Assembly: GCA_023702235.1 (NCBI GenBank)
Contig: JAMQCR010000002.1
Span: 1-64,000, forward strand
DNA: 64,000 nt
Source of the DNA: Neobacillus pocheonensis
GTDB lineage: Bacteria > Bacillota > Bacilli > Bacillales > Cytobacillaceae
Direction: 5' to 3'
A model generated the notes under the pieces. The model did not search any database, was not told where the DNA came from, and was given only the letters and a program-made list of their open reading frames with translations. The position numbers and the translations under genes are program-made. Each line of letters opens with the position of its first letter. Positions within the stretch are counted from its first letter, which is position 1. This document shows positions 49,828 through 60,676 of this stretch, piece by piece.

Positions 49828-50667
49828 CTATACAGCTAACAGATGACCTCGGTATTGAGCCGGGGTCATTTTATTTAATCCCCACTGATAACGATGATTA
49901 TTGTACTCCTCGATATATGAATCCACTAGATGTTTTAGTTCATTTAAACTATTACAATCTTTATAATCCACCTCATCTTTAAAATAACCAAAGAAGGATT
50001 CCATTGGAGCGTTATCCCAACAATTTCCCTTACGGGACATTGATTGAGTAATACCCAATTTCTTTACTTTTTCTTGAAAGAGGGGATGTGTATAATGAAA
50101 CCCTTGATCTGAATGAAGGATTGCCTCAGGATGAAAACCTTCCTGCATAGCTTCATCAAGTCTTCTTAATGTTTTATAAACAATATCCATTTCCAGTGAA
50201 GAGGACAAATAATGGGCTAAAATTTCATTCGTACTGCCATCTTTAACACAGGATAAATACGCCTTTTGACCATTTGAATAATATAGATATGTAATATCAG
50301 TTAATAACACTTTCCCAGGCTCTTCTTGATTAAATTCACGTTTTAAAAGGTTAGGGCATGTATGATGTTCTTGAGTAGCTTTAGCCATTTTTTTATAAGG
50401 TTTTGCCTTTCTCACCTTGGCAATCAGTTGATATTTGCGCATTAACCTCCGAATTTTCTTATGATTCATTTCAACAAAATAATCATTTTCTAAGATCATT
50501 TTGATTTGTAGAGCGCCGACTTTCTCCTTCTTCTGTTGAAAGATAAACTGAATAAGTTCGATGTCTATTTCATCATCAAAATCTTTACGCTGGCGAATAG
50601 GAGCTGACTTTAACCAAGCATAGTATCCACTTCTACAGACTCCAGCTATTTCACATAAATAACTCAC
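49828..50667 (-). CDS. IS3-family OrfB transposase
   Basis: 279 residues from the internal ATG. DDE catalytic residues are in LLTDITYLYY, LHSDQGFHYT and NAPMESFFGYFKDEVDY. The frame extends upstream to the OrfA end, where AAAAAAC (near 50737) is a typical -1 slippery sequence, so the active enzyme is probably an OrfAB fusion. Confidence 0.9.
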   Translation of the reverse strand: MSYLCEIAGVCRSGYYAWLKSAPIRQRKDFDDEIDIELIQFIFQQKKEKVGALQIKMILENDYFVEMNHKKIRRLMRKYQLIAKVRKAKPYKKMAKATQEHHTCPNLLKREFNQEEPGKVLLTDITYLYYSNGQKAYLSCVKDGSTNEILAHYLSSSLEMDIVYKTLRRLDEAMQEGFHPEAILHSDQGFHYTHPLFQEKVKKLGITQSMSRKGNCWDNAPMESFFGYFKDEVDYKDCNSLNELKHLVDSYIEEYNNHRYQWGLNKMTPAQYRGHLLAV

Positions 50668-50729
50668 TTGGTTCTTTAATTGGTGTTGACGAATGGTGTG
50701 CTCAATGAGTTGAAATTTCTCTGATGGAG

Positions 50730-51161
50730 TTAATATCGTTTTTTCTTCAACGCCTGCCTCTCTAGTTCCTCTAGCTTTTTTAAGAAGTCATTCTCAGCCT
50801 CTAAAAATTTGATTCTGGCTTCAGCCTTTTTGAGTTTTTCTTCTACAGATAGTTCCTTTGAGGATGGTCGTCCACTAGCTGCCTTTCCCCTGCGTTCCGA
50901 TTGAAGACCCTGTTCACCAAACTTCTTATAGGTTTCACGCCATCTTTGTAGACACCGTTTCGGCTGACTTTTACCAATCACTTCAATGTTAAATCCACTT
51001 TCAATAAAAATCTGTGAAGGAACATTTCCACTTTGATATTCCATTACAGCCTTTACTTTAAAGTCGGGATGATAGGAAATAGCTCGTTCTGATACACGTA
51101 AAACGTTTGGGTTCTTTTCTAATTCTTTAATTTGATAATCGGTAAATAAATTCTTACTCAT
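50730..51161 (-). CDS. IS3-family OrfA
   Basis: 143 residues. DNA-binding helix-turn-helix (MEYQSGNVPSQIFIESGFNI), then a zipper helix (AEARIKFLEAENDFLKKLEE). It ends just after the slippery AAAAAAC. Confidence 0.88.
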   Translation of the reverse strand: MSKNLFTDYQIKELEKNPNVLRVSERAISYHPDFKVKAVMEYQSGNVPSQIFIESGFNIEVIGKSQPKRCLQRWRETYKKFGEQGLQSERRGKAASGRPSSKELSVEEKLKKAEARIKFLEAENDFLKKLEELERQALKKKRY

Positions 51162-51404
51162 GTAAATCCTCCGTCCACAATAATTCTTTTATTATAAACG
51201 GGTTTTCTTTCTGAAGACATAGAAAAACCCGAATAAGGGGCACTTTTTTAACTAGTGTCCATTATTCGGGTTATAGTTCATATCCCTAAATTAGACTCTT
51301 TTTTTAGAAAGTTTAGTGTTTTAAAAAAATACACTATTGTATTTTAATTAGATATGTCACTTCTCACATAATTGAACAATCCGACAAACCTAATAAAAAA
51401 TTCT

Positions 51405-51772
51405 AATCTATCAGTCCCAAAGGAATAGAGGAAATTAATAGATGGTTTGCTCAAACTAACTCTCCATCTCATCTCCGAGACGAATTTATATTAAAAGCTT
51501 ATTTAATTGGAATAAAAGATCAAAATGAGGCAAAACAGTTTTTTGAAGAGCGGATCCTTTATTTAAAAATAAAGAAGTTCGTGTAAAGAAAGACTTGCTT
51601 TATTGAAGGAGTCTTACGATGGTATTCTAACAGATTTCCGAACATTAGAATTCGGAAGATATATTCTACTTCAACAGGTATTACATCTGACTTACAGTGA
51701 CATTCGCTGGTGTGAATGGGTTATAAGTATATTAGGAAAAAAGGAAATGAACTTTTTTAAAAATCCTTTCTA
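51405..51772 (+). pseudogene. PadR-like regulator remnant, C-terminal domain
   Basis: GIEEINRWFAQTNSPSHLRD, FILKAYLIGIKDQNEAKQFF and FGRYILLQQVLHLTYSDIRW form the alpha-helical C-terminal domain of larger PadR proteins. The DNA-binding part is missing and there is at least one frameshift. It lies next to the IS3 element, which probably removed the front. Confidence 0.6.
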
Positions 51773-52132
51773 AATTTAGTACGATTTGTGATCTACTATT
51801 TTGTTCAATTATTACCTAGACAAGTGGACCTTGATGACAAAAATTTTTAAAGTGTTAAGAGAAAGAAGACATACTAAAAAGGTCAAGGAATTTTAGCTTG
51901 GCCTTTTAAATATTATTTCGTAATGTTTGTCTTCACAACTATAACGTCGGCTTATGATTCATAAAGATTGGTGCAGGTATGATGTTATTTTCACCTATTT
52001 CCCCAATTAACACAGTATTACCTAATTTCATCACATATTAATTCAACCATTCATTATATGCAATGAATTCAATCATGTGCATTCTTTTTTTACATAATCA
52101 AATTGTCTCGTCTCTGATTGTTTCCAGATAGT
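51773..52132. other. Gene-free stretch
   Basis: Contains a hairpin-like AAAAAGGTCAAGG/CTTGGCCTTTT pair near 51878-51908. Nothing else is seen. Confidence 0.4.
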
Positions 52133-52396
52133 TTATCCAAAGGTTAAAACTTTCATCCTCATATATTCAAACTGGTTACGGAAAGGTTTTTCTTCCATTT
52201 CGATGTAATTACTGAGTTCAACTAAAATTTCAAATCGGTATGGACTATATGTTGCTGGTACAATAATTGGTTCCCAATAACTAAGCCAAACTGTCCCAAT
52301 ATTATCATTAATTTTAACTTGCACTTCAATTCGCTCTTGATTCACCATTTCAGCATGTAAAACAGTTACATCTTCTCCTGTTTCGTGGTTCAACAT
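52133..52396 (-). CDS. Hypothetical protein
   Basis: 87 residues, beta-rich and acidic (MLNHETGEDVTVLHAEMVNQ, VELSNYIEMEEKPFRNQFEY). AGGGGA precedes the ATG. No family recognised. Confidence 0.5.
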   Translation of the reverse strand: MLNHETGEDVTVLHAEMVNQERIEVQVKINDNIGTVWLSYWEPIIVPATYSPYRFEILVELSNYIEMEEKPFRNQFEYMRMKVLTFG

Positions 52397-53040
52397 AATA
52401 TATTCCCCTATTCTATTTTGATTAATAGGTTTTTAACAAATATAAACTATTAAAACCTAATATAAGAAAAGAATTATACTACATAAATAGTTGTTAACAT
52501 AACATGCTATCCCTATTATGACATACCTTACCGTTCTATCAAACATTTCAGTACTCACTGGTAGTAGATGTATGCAGAGGGAGTCCTCAATAAAACAGAG
52601 AAGCAATCAACCTCAACTATAACAAGGAGTAATATTCTATTAGATTGCTTCGTTCACTTTTGATCTAAAGAGTGATAGCCGATGGCTACTATTAACCAAG
52701 TGGATCATATGTCTGGTTCCCTATGAGCCCCAAAGTATACTGGTCAGGACCCTATGTTTGCCGTCCCTGTTGGTTGCGGTTCGGTATTTAATGAATGCTA
52801 CCTTGGATGAATGTATTGATTACACTTATGGAACTTAAAAGTATCCATTAATGTCTTCTATATTCCAGTGGGTTCCTAACATCCTAGTAAATTCTCTAGA
52901 TTAAATATAAATTATTTACAATAATTTGATGGAGAATTTATAACCTCTTCCATGTTTTTAAGAAAAAATTTTTAAATTATTGACACCAAAGAACCCAATG
53001 GTTACGTTTCCTATGAAATCAAAAAGAGGAGGCTTATAAT
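52397..53040. other. Gene-free stretch
   Basis: No reading frame with a ribosome site other than that of the gene at 53041 (AGAGGAGG). No recognisable element. Confidence 0.4.
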
Positions 53041-53346
53041 ATGCATAAAAGAATCACATATACCCGCTACTTCAAAGAATTTTTGCAAGAAACTGTGGAA
53101 GACATCGCAATTGGGGCAATGCTTCGGTGGAACCATACTATTGATGATTTATCCTTAACTGATTTTCAAAAAATCACAGGTATGAACCCGGGTCTCTGTT
53201 ATAAATATGAAAATCATGAAATCTGAATTCCACTTAATAACAGAGACATCATTATGGCATATGTTAACGGTTGTTTTGATGACCGGATCAAGGCATTAAA
53301 GAAAAAAGAGAGGCAGCAGACGGCCGAAAAGCCTTCAATCAGGTAG
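53041..53346 (+). pseudogene. Hypothetical protein with an internal TGA
   Basis: 101 codons in one frame with TGA at 53224-53226. The first part, MHKRITYTRYFKEFLQETVE to GLCYKYENHE, continues after the stop with IPLNNRDIIMAYVNGCFDDR and a basic tail. AGAGGAGG is ideally placed. Either a truncated 61-residue protein or a nonsense mutation. Family not recognised. Confidence 0.5.
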
Positions 53347-53564
53347 AAAACGGAATAAATGAAACGAACACGGTGGATTAAATCCTATATTTACAAAGGC
53401 TATGGCCGTTTAATCATTTTCTAATCGATAATTATAGAGAGCTAATTCATTTTTTGAAAAAGGACCCACCCAACATGGGGAATAAGCTGTCTTTTGTGCA
53501 CGATACTTTTTTTGAAGCCTTAAGTAATACCCCTTGTCTTATAGAAAGCTAGCTTTTTCACTAT

Positions 53565-53715
53565 CTATCTTTTGATAGATAAAATTGAGAAGAGACTTTG
53601 ATGATGGGGTAAATCATCTTTGGTTGGGTTTGTATAAACCAAGGTAGTATGAATGTCGCTATGGCCTACTGATTTGCTACTTCATGCACCGACAAACGGT
53701 TCTGGTGCGAAAATT
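53565..53715 (-). pseudogene. Tyrosine recombinase C-terminal remnant
   Basis: LSVHEVANQ followed by GHSDIHTTLVYTNPTKDDL, the end of a phage-type integrase with the catalytic tyrosine in LVYTNP. An in-frame stop precedes the GH motif. A marker of a former integrated element at this edge of the accessory region. Confidence 0.65.
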
Positions 53716-53731
53716 CCAACCTAATTGTCTC

Positions 53732-54528
53732 TTAAGATGCCAGCCCAAATAATGGATAGATAAAGTTTGACTGATTTTGGACAGACTGATCCCGTAAATT
53801 AACCTGTTCTTTTTTGATCATTTGCATAGCTTCAACACCAGAAAGAATCTGATTAGCCGTTCGAAACAACTTCAATCCTAACATGGAACTAACTCGCCTT
53901 TTGATAAAATGATGATGATCCTGTTCCACGATGTTATTCAGATATTTTATTTGTCTTAATTGCATATCTTTTGATACCTTCTTTTCACTTTTCATCTCCG
54001 TAGTGGCTGCTGGATAAGGTGGATTCTTATCTGCAGTCATGACACGAGGACTGGAAACATGCAAAAAAGCCAAGGCTTCATAAAAAAGTGCTTGGCTGCT
54101 TGTTTATCCCTTGATTCACTTAGATAAAAATCAATGGTGCGTCCTTCGGAATCTACAGCACGATATAGGTATACCCATTGACTTTTTATTTTTATGGAGG
54201 ATTCATCCACTCTCCATAAATCATTGGTTGTCTTTAAATGAAGTCGTACCCTTTTATCAAAATTCGCCCATATTGATGTACTCAACGCATAATCGTAGTG
54301 TGTGCTATGGATAAACCACGTTCTTCCATCATTTCGACTAAATCAGGAAAACTGAGGCTGTACCGTAGGTACCATCTAACTGTTAATAAAATAATGTCAG
54401 GCTGGTAATGTTTTCATTTGAATTCTACTGGATATTTCATACCACCAATACACATTTTTAGATTGTTAGTATCAGTATGTCCAAGTTTAAGAGATTTCTT
54501 ACTGTTTGTTTGAAGTTTTTGCATAATC
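53732..54528 (-). pseudogene. IS6/IS257-family transposase remnant
   Basis: Fragments in several frames cover the whole protein: MKYPVEFK and RDLVEMMEERGLSIAHTTI-type sequence near 54300-54450, then LKTTNDLWRVDESSIKIK, VYLYRAVDSEGRTIDFYLSE and QIKYLNNIVEQDH, VSSMLGLKLFRTANQILSGV. Stops and frameshifts make it inactive. It ends where lhgO loses its C-terminus. Confidence 0.75.
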
Positions 54529-55664
54529 TTAATCTTTAATCTCTAATCTGAAGTGTATTAATATAGTGCGTTTTCCCATTATAATGTGGAAATCATCCAC
54601 CATATTTCCATCGTTTCTTATTGCTTGGGCACGAACTCCAGCTGGTGCGGGAATTAAATCATCCGTTTGAATTTCAGGAATCAATTCTTGAAGGCTCTTC
54701 GTAAATTGTTTTTTGCTAAAAGAGCGGACATATTCATCGAATCCTTCCTTCATAAATTTACCCGCCATTTTCCATAATCCGCTATAGCTTAAAGCTTCTG
54801 CTAGATCTTTTACATTGAAGTCCGTTTTTTTATACCCTTCCCTTTTAAAGCTAAGCACTGCATTTGGCCAGCATCCACTTCCCCGCTAATCATACGAGTA
54901 AAGTGAACACCCAAAAATGGAAATTTTGGATTCGGAACGGGATAAATTAAATTTTTAACAAGGTAACGTTTTTCAGGTTTTAATTTATAATATTCCCCTC
55001 TAAACGGCAAAATTTTCATATCAGTTTTATATCCTGCGGCTGCTGCCACACGATCACTTTGAAGACCTGCACAATTAATCACCATTCGTGCATGTATAGT
55101 GCCCCGGGTTGTTTCAATGGTTACGAGGTCCGATTGTTCGTGAATTTTCTCTACTTTTGTATTTAACCTAATTTCTCCACCATTTTCTTCTATTATATTA
55201 GCAAACTTCTCACTTACCTGCCGATAATTGACGATCCCGGCTTGAGGTACCCTAATGGCACTAAGCCCTTGTACATGCGGTTCGATTTCCTTCAATTCAC
55301 ATGGTCCAATTTTTTGAATGGCAAGTTTATTTTCAAGGCCACGTTTATATAAATTCTCTAGTAAGGGTACTTCCTCCTGTTTGGTGGCAACAATCACTTT
55401 CCCGCAAATATCATGCTCAATCTCATAAACTTGGCAAAATTCTGTCATGGACTTGCTTCCTTGACGGGCAAATCGAGCTTTGAAACTGCCTGGCTTATAA
55501 TAGATACCCGAATGTATAACCCCACTATTGTGCCCAGTTTGATGTTCGGCAACAACCGCTTCCTTTTCTATTACGACTACTTTTGCATGAGGAAAACGTT
55601 TATAAATGGCCATTCCTGTTGATAAGCCGACGATTCCTCCTCCTACAATAGCAAAATCAAACAC
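54529..55664 (-). pseudogene. lhgO: L-2-hydroxyglutarate oxidase LhgO (frameshift, clipped C-terminus)
   Basis: FAD-dependent oxidase turning L-2-hydroxyglutarate into 2-oxoglutarate. The dinucleotide motif VGGGIVGLSTG and the HNSGVIHSGIYY loop are present. One C is missing in GGCCAAATG near 54866. The protein ends in GKRTILIHFRLEIKD, about 25 residues short of the family and changed after GKRTI, exactly next to the IS6 remnant, so the end was probably replaced by the insertion. Partner of csiD upstream in the glutarate route of lysine degradation. Confidence 0.85.
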
Positions 55665-55784
55665 TTGTAAACACCCCTTTTTAATACTTGGTTTCTAAAG
55701 TTGTGCAGTATCATATAAGTAATTAATTTATACTTGGTTGCTAATGGATGATATTCATCACAATTAAAAAATGGATGAATAAAA

Positions 55785-55822
55785 GAATTCATTTTCCAAT
55801 AGAAATACTTGAAAATGAATTC
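55785..55822 (-). terminator. Hairpin between csiD and lhgO
   Basis: GAATTCATTTTC and GAAAATGAATTC are perfect 12-base arms over a 14-base loop, followed on the minus strand by TTTTATT. Likely intrinsic terminator or attenuator. Confidence 0.6.
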
Positions 55823-55873
55823 TCAATCAATTAAACTACCCAATTTATGAGCTAATTTTAAAGATTAACAGAT

Positions 55874-56820
55874 TCAGTTAAAGATATTTTCATTAAATCG
55901 GCCACGTTGACGCTGCAATTCGCGATATAAATTTGAATCTTTTTCAAAGGCAGCACGTCCGTGTAGCCAAAAAATATTATTAATGACAACAAGATCCCCA
56001 ACGGGAAGTTCCAATTCTATAACATTTTCATCATTTTCCATCGAGTTAGAGAGATCATGTAAATATTTTGCTTGATCAATGGTTTCTGGATATGCAAATT
56101 GATCAATGAAACAAATGCCCGGCTTGTTGTTATAACGAAAGAACGTCAATCGTTCAATCTCTTGACTCACATTTTTACTGCTCGGTGCCTTATACGTAAA
56201 TTTATGAGTTTCTAAAGGGTGTTTGGCATATTTGTAAAGTTCTTTCCAATCATCGAGGTGCAATAGCCTTGATTCGCCTCCACGAGCATTTTGTTCCACC
56301 ATTTTCATCATTAACAGCCAATCTGTCGGTTCATCGACAAACGTTCCGTCTGTATGAAGAGTAAATACACGGTTGGCCTGACGTAAATAGGAATCACTGG
56401 TGTCTGTGTCTTTCACACTGAATCTTGCATAATATTTTCCAGACATGGCATCAAAGTTCGGAGTCCCCACCAAATATGAAACAGCAGTTGAAAAAATAAC
56501 ATATTCATCTGTATTCTCAGTCACATCCTGCAAACCAAGAGTAAAACCTCCTGATTCTCGATCATGAACGATACTGCGGAGCAGCTCCCCAAACCCTTCC
56601 CCAACCTGATCAGTAAATAGGATGAAACAAGATGACGAGCATATGGTGTGTATTCCAAATGTTGAACAGAACAATTTTCCCGTCTTACTGCATCAAAAAA
56701 TTTCTTGATACTTTCTTTTGATAATTGAATGTGGTACAAACGGTTTGTTTGCGGATGAGCTTTTACTGTATAGTGTGGTGTTTCTTTTTCAAATTTCGCT
56801 ATTTTCTCTACAATACTCAT
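55874..56820 (-). pseudogene. csiD: Glutarate 2-hydroxylase CsiD/GlaH (frameshifted as read)
   Basis: Fe(II)/2-oxoglutarate-dependent hydroxylase of about 315 residues converting glutarate to L-2-hydroxyglutarate. Iron ligands lie in LHTDGTF (H-x-D) and IFWLHGRAAF (H); the 2-oxoglutarate arginine is in LQRQRGRF. One T missing near 56622 splits it. AGGAGG precedes ATG 56820. It pairs with lhgO downstream as in the enterobacterial csiD-lhgO operon. A long hairpin ends 45 bases before the start. Confidence 0.88.
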
Positions 56821-56864
56821 GTTTTCGTTCCTCCTGAATATGATTATGTTACAGGAAACATAAA

Positions 56865-56920
56865 AAGCCAGTTGTAAAAGGATCCCTAATTGATTAGGAA
56901 TAACTTTTTACAACTGGCTT
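56865..56920 (-). terminator. Hairpin with U-run just upstream of csiD
   Basis: AAGCCAGTTGTAAAA and TTTTACAACTGGCTT (15 perfect pairs) enclose CCTAAT/ATTAGG and are followed on the minus strand by TTTTTATG. Only 45 bases remain to the csiD start and I see no promoter in them. The gap to 57250 holds no gene. Confidence 0.65.
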
Positions 56921-57249
56921 ATATTCACTTCACTGCTCTATGGGAATAGAGTCACAGCGAATATTACAGTTTTATTGATTTTAATTTCCCGTTTCCATTA
57001 TTTATCTTCTGTTACCGATTTAGAAATGGAATTTTTCAAAAGGCAACATCCTAATAAATATTGAAAAATAAATTATAACCTTTTACTGCAATATTTGTCA
57101 AATACTTTTTAATTTTTAGTTAATTATAATTATTAGGAATTTACTAGCCCTCTTTTTGAATTCTTCCGTAAGCAATGGATCAACTTCAAACAAAATTTTA
57201 TAAATATCATCATTTTAAGCCAATCGCAATAATCTCTTCTAATTTTCAA

Positions 57250-59142
57250 TTAAGGAGTGACTATATTTAAATTGGAAGTGAAATGATCAAATAAAGATAA
57301 AAGTTCTAATAACTTATTTTGATCACCAGTTAAATTTAGATTACCACTTGCCATTGCTTGTTCCGTTGTAAATTTTCCGGATGTAATCATGTAAAAAGTG
57401 CGTTTATCTGATACTAATGAAACATTTGGATTAAAGTCTAGCTTATTCATTTTATTTATCAAAACGGAATTTTCCAAATACATTGTAAAATTTTGATTAT
57501 TATCTGATAAAGTTACATTAATAATCAATTTTTTCCCATCCGCTTTTGGCCATTTAATTTAACTGATAACAGCTTTAAGAATTCTTCGACTGGCATATTT
57601 ATCAGAAGTCCAGCGGAAATTAGCTCGTTTGAAGTAACATAATTTCTTAATTCAGATGCTCCCTTTAGATAGATGTTACGCCAATTGGCTGATTCAGCTT
57701 GGTAGCCTAGTTGTTCATAGGTATCTACCAATAAATTTTTCGCTTCCAAATTGTCGGGATCTAACATGATGACATGTTTTAATACTTGTGCGACCCATCG
57801 GTAATCACCATTAGCAAAATCAGATTTGGCTTGTTCTAACACATGAGCTGCCCCACCCATGTATTGAATATATTTATGTCCAGAAGCCACCTGTGGAAGA
57901 GGATCTAAATCGGAAGGATGGGCACTATAATAGCCTAGATAAAAATTATAAATTCCTTTGGAATTATGCTTTAACGTCCCATAGTATCCACGATTTCCCC
58001 AATATTTATCTAATGATATGGGAAGCTTAATTGATTCGGCAATTTCCTCCATTGTATATCCGTGATTGGCTAGACGAATTGTTTGATCGTGCATATATTT
58101 GTATAAATCACGTTGCATTTTCAAATGTTCTATAGCCCGTTCTTTTCCCCATATTGGACAAGCATGTATCATCATTAAGGAATCTATTGCTTCATTTCCG
58201 AATAAATTAATGGTCTTATCAATGGCATTTGCCCACGCTAAAGCATCTCGAGTTTTAGCACCTCTAACCGTATAGATCTGATGCATCGTTCTGTTTACAT
58301 TTTCTGATACAAACAATACCTTGTATTCTTTAATGTAGAAGTGCATTTCAGCTGGCGCTTCCGTATTTGGTGTTAAAAAGAATTGAAAAGTAATCCCATC
58401 TACAACCATCTTTTCAACATCGTTTTTAATTTCAATGTTTGGCAGGACAAAACTATTAGATTGACTATACTGTGAATTATGCCCAATTCCAAAGGATACA
58501 TATCCCTTGGCCAACGGGTAAATTCTTTCCAGTTTTATATTGTCCACGACGCCACATAATGGGCCAAGAAGGACATTTTCCCTTAAAGCTTCATTTGTAA
58601 AATGTTCTGTACAATAATTGGAATATCAACATTTTCAGCATATTGATGGACAGCCTGGATCCCGCCCCAATGATCTATATGCGATTGACTAATAATAATG
58701 GCGGTAACTGGTTTTCTTGGTCGATGCTTATAATATAACTCCATCGCCGCTTTTGCAGCTTCGACACTTACGGCCGTATCACAGACAATTATCCCAGTTT
58801 TTCCTTCGATAATGATTGTGGTAGCGGCTGATTGTCCACGAACTTGATAGACGCCCTCAACTACTTTAAATAACCCAGTTATTGCCTGTAACTGTGCATT
58901 TCTCCATAAGCTTGGATTGACTGTATCAGAGGCACTGTCATTTAAAAATGCTACAGGTTCACAGTCCCAAATAATGCTTCCGTTTTCATCTTTAACAATT
59001 GGATCAAATGGTGCGATTAAACCTCTATGTGCATCCTCAAAATCCCTTATATCATCAAAATTTAGATTTTATAAACTTCTTCCTGAGCTTTCATTGTAAA
59101 TGATGTAGCTGGCATAGATTGAGTTGATAAGAAATTTGTCAT
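57250..59142 (-). pseudogene. Alkyl sulfatase / metallo-beta-lactamase-fold hydrolase (three frameshifts)
   Basis: About 630 residues after repair. An N-terminal metallo-beta-lactamase domain (IIIEGKTGIIVCDTAVSVEA, SQSHIDHWGG), a dimerisation domain (YYSAHPSDLDPLPQVASGHK, WVAQVLKHVIMLDPDNLEAK) and a C-terminal SCP2-like lid. This is the SdsA1/YjcS architecture, which releases sulfate from long-chain alkyl sulfates. In the metal motif T-H-S-H-x-D-H the first histidine is glutamine here. Frameshifts at A or G runs near 59064, 58606 and 57543. GGAGTG precedes ATG 59142. No signal peptide is evident. Confidence 0.8.
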
Positions 59143-59191
59143 TTTCAGCACTCCAAGTTTGAATAAAATAAAAATTTAGACTTATAAAAAA

Positions 59192-59267
59192 GGAAAACAC
59201 TTGAAAATCTCTGTAAATAAATAGGAGTTCCCCTCCAACATTATTAGGATGTTTTCAAGTATTTTCC
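59192..59267 (-). terminator. Hairpin with U-run upstream of the alkyl sulfatase
   Basis: 16-base arms (GGAAAATACTTGAAAA with TTTTCAAGTGTTTTCC on the minus strand, one mismatch) enclose a smaller GGAG/CTCC stem and are followed by TTTTTTAT. The next start is 49 bases on. Terminates citrate synthase transcripts or attenuates the sulfatase gene. Confidence 0.65.
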
Positions 59268-59461
59268 CAGTTACTAATTGAATTTTAATGAATACTTAGT
59301 AAAAATTTCCTTTGAAACTAGTAAATATAATCCAATATACTTTTAATTGGTACATTTATATGAATTTTATAAATCTATTAAATTATTCGGATAAAATCAC
59401 GGTAAAGATGGTCTTTTTAATACTGAAATAAAGTATTTTTTAAATTCCTATTTCTTTTGTA

Positions 59462-60566
59462 TTAGTTTAAGACTTTAAGCTCTTGAGGTTGTTTCCCAAC
59501 ATACTTTGCTTCTGGACGAAAAATTGTATTATCTAGTGACTGTTCAATGACATGTCCTGTCCACCCAACCATCCTGCTTACCGTAAAAGTAGGGGTAAAC
59601 AAACAAGGGGGCATATCAATTGCCTTCATGACAGCAGCCGCATAAAATTCAACGTTGGTATTCAGCCTTCTTCCAGGTTTATATTCATCAAGCAATTGTA
59701 CCGCAAGCTTTTCAACATAACAGGCAAGTTCAAGCCATGCATCATCTGCTCCAATTTGTTTCGTAATTTCACTGAGTGCTTCTGCTCTTGGGTCACGAGT
59801 TCTATAAACACGGTGTCCAAAGCCCATTAGATATTCATTCTTTTCCAGCTTTTTACGAATCCAGGTTTCCGCCGTTTCCTTATTTGTAATCTCATTCAAC
59901 ATATCGATTACGCCAGTAGGTGCACCGCCATGCAATAGGCCTTTCATGGCGCCGATCGCACCTGTTACGGCAGACACCATATCTGATTCGGTAGAAATCA
60001 CGACTCTGGATGCAAAAGTAGAAGCGTTCATCCCATGTTCCATCGTTAAAATCATATAAGCTTCCAGTGCCTTAGTATGGGCGGAAGAAGGGCGCTTACC
60101 TGTTAACATATAAAGATAGTTTTCTACATGGCTTAACTCTCTATCTGGTTGAACAATCTCTTTACCGTTCACTTTTCGATAGATCATTGAGGTAATGACT
60201 GGAATCATTGCTGTTAAGCGTACCGCTTGTTCTATAGTAGGCTTCCAGCCAAATTCCGCCGTGCCTAAAGCGGATACAGCTGTTCGTATTTGGCTCATGA
60301 TCTCCATATCATTTGGAAATAATTGAATTAACTTATACACATACGAAGGTAACTCGCGATTATTTTTTAATAAATCCGAAATGATTTGTTTCTCCTGATC
60401 TCCTGGTAAGTATCCAAACCATATTAAATAGGCTATTTCTTCAAAGGTAAAGTTTAATGCCAATTCTTTTGCATCATAGCCTCTGTATATTAATATTCTT
60501 TTCTCCATCCACCAAGCTGATAGCGGTCTCCGCTGCTACAACATTTTTTAACCCTTTTTGAATCAT
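59462..60566 (-). pseudogene. Citrate/2-methylcitrate synthase (N-terminal frameshift)
   Basis: About 368 residues. The true N-terminus is MIQKGLKNVVAAETAISLVD (ATG 60566, GGAGTG upstream), one frame off from the main body, which begins EKRILIYRGYDAKEL; the shift lies near 60510. Catalytic histidines lie in LLHGGAPTG and GFGHRVYRT; the acid is glutamate in TNVEFYAA. Condenses oxaloacetate with acetyl- or propionyl-CoA. In a fatty-acid/glutarate cluster a methylcitrate role is possible. An internal ATG at 60508 would still give 348 residues. Confidence 0.85.
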
Positions 60567-60676
60567 CTATTAATCACTCCACTTCTTCTTCCATTTAATA
60601 AGTTCTATCATTACTTAATGATTTTATAGATCCGTTACTTGCAAAAATATTTAATGAGGTTTTGCGCTTTTTCCTA

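Larger units (their letters stand above)
49808..51261 (-). mobile_element. IS3-family insertion sequence, apparently intact
   Basis: 1454 bp bounded by TGGACA-type inverted ends (TGGACAGTTTAAAAAAGAG and TGGACACTAGTTAAAAAAGT). It carries intact overlapping OrfA and OrfB. Related to the decayed copy at 29783-31096. No clear target duplication was seen. Confidence 0.8.
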
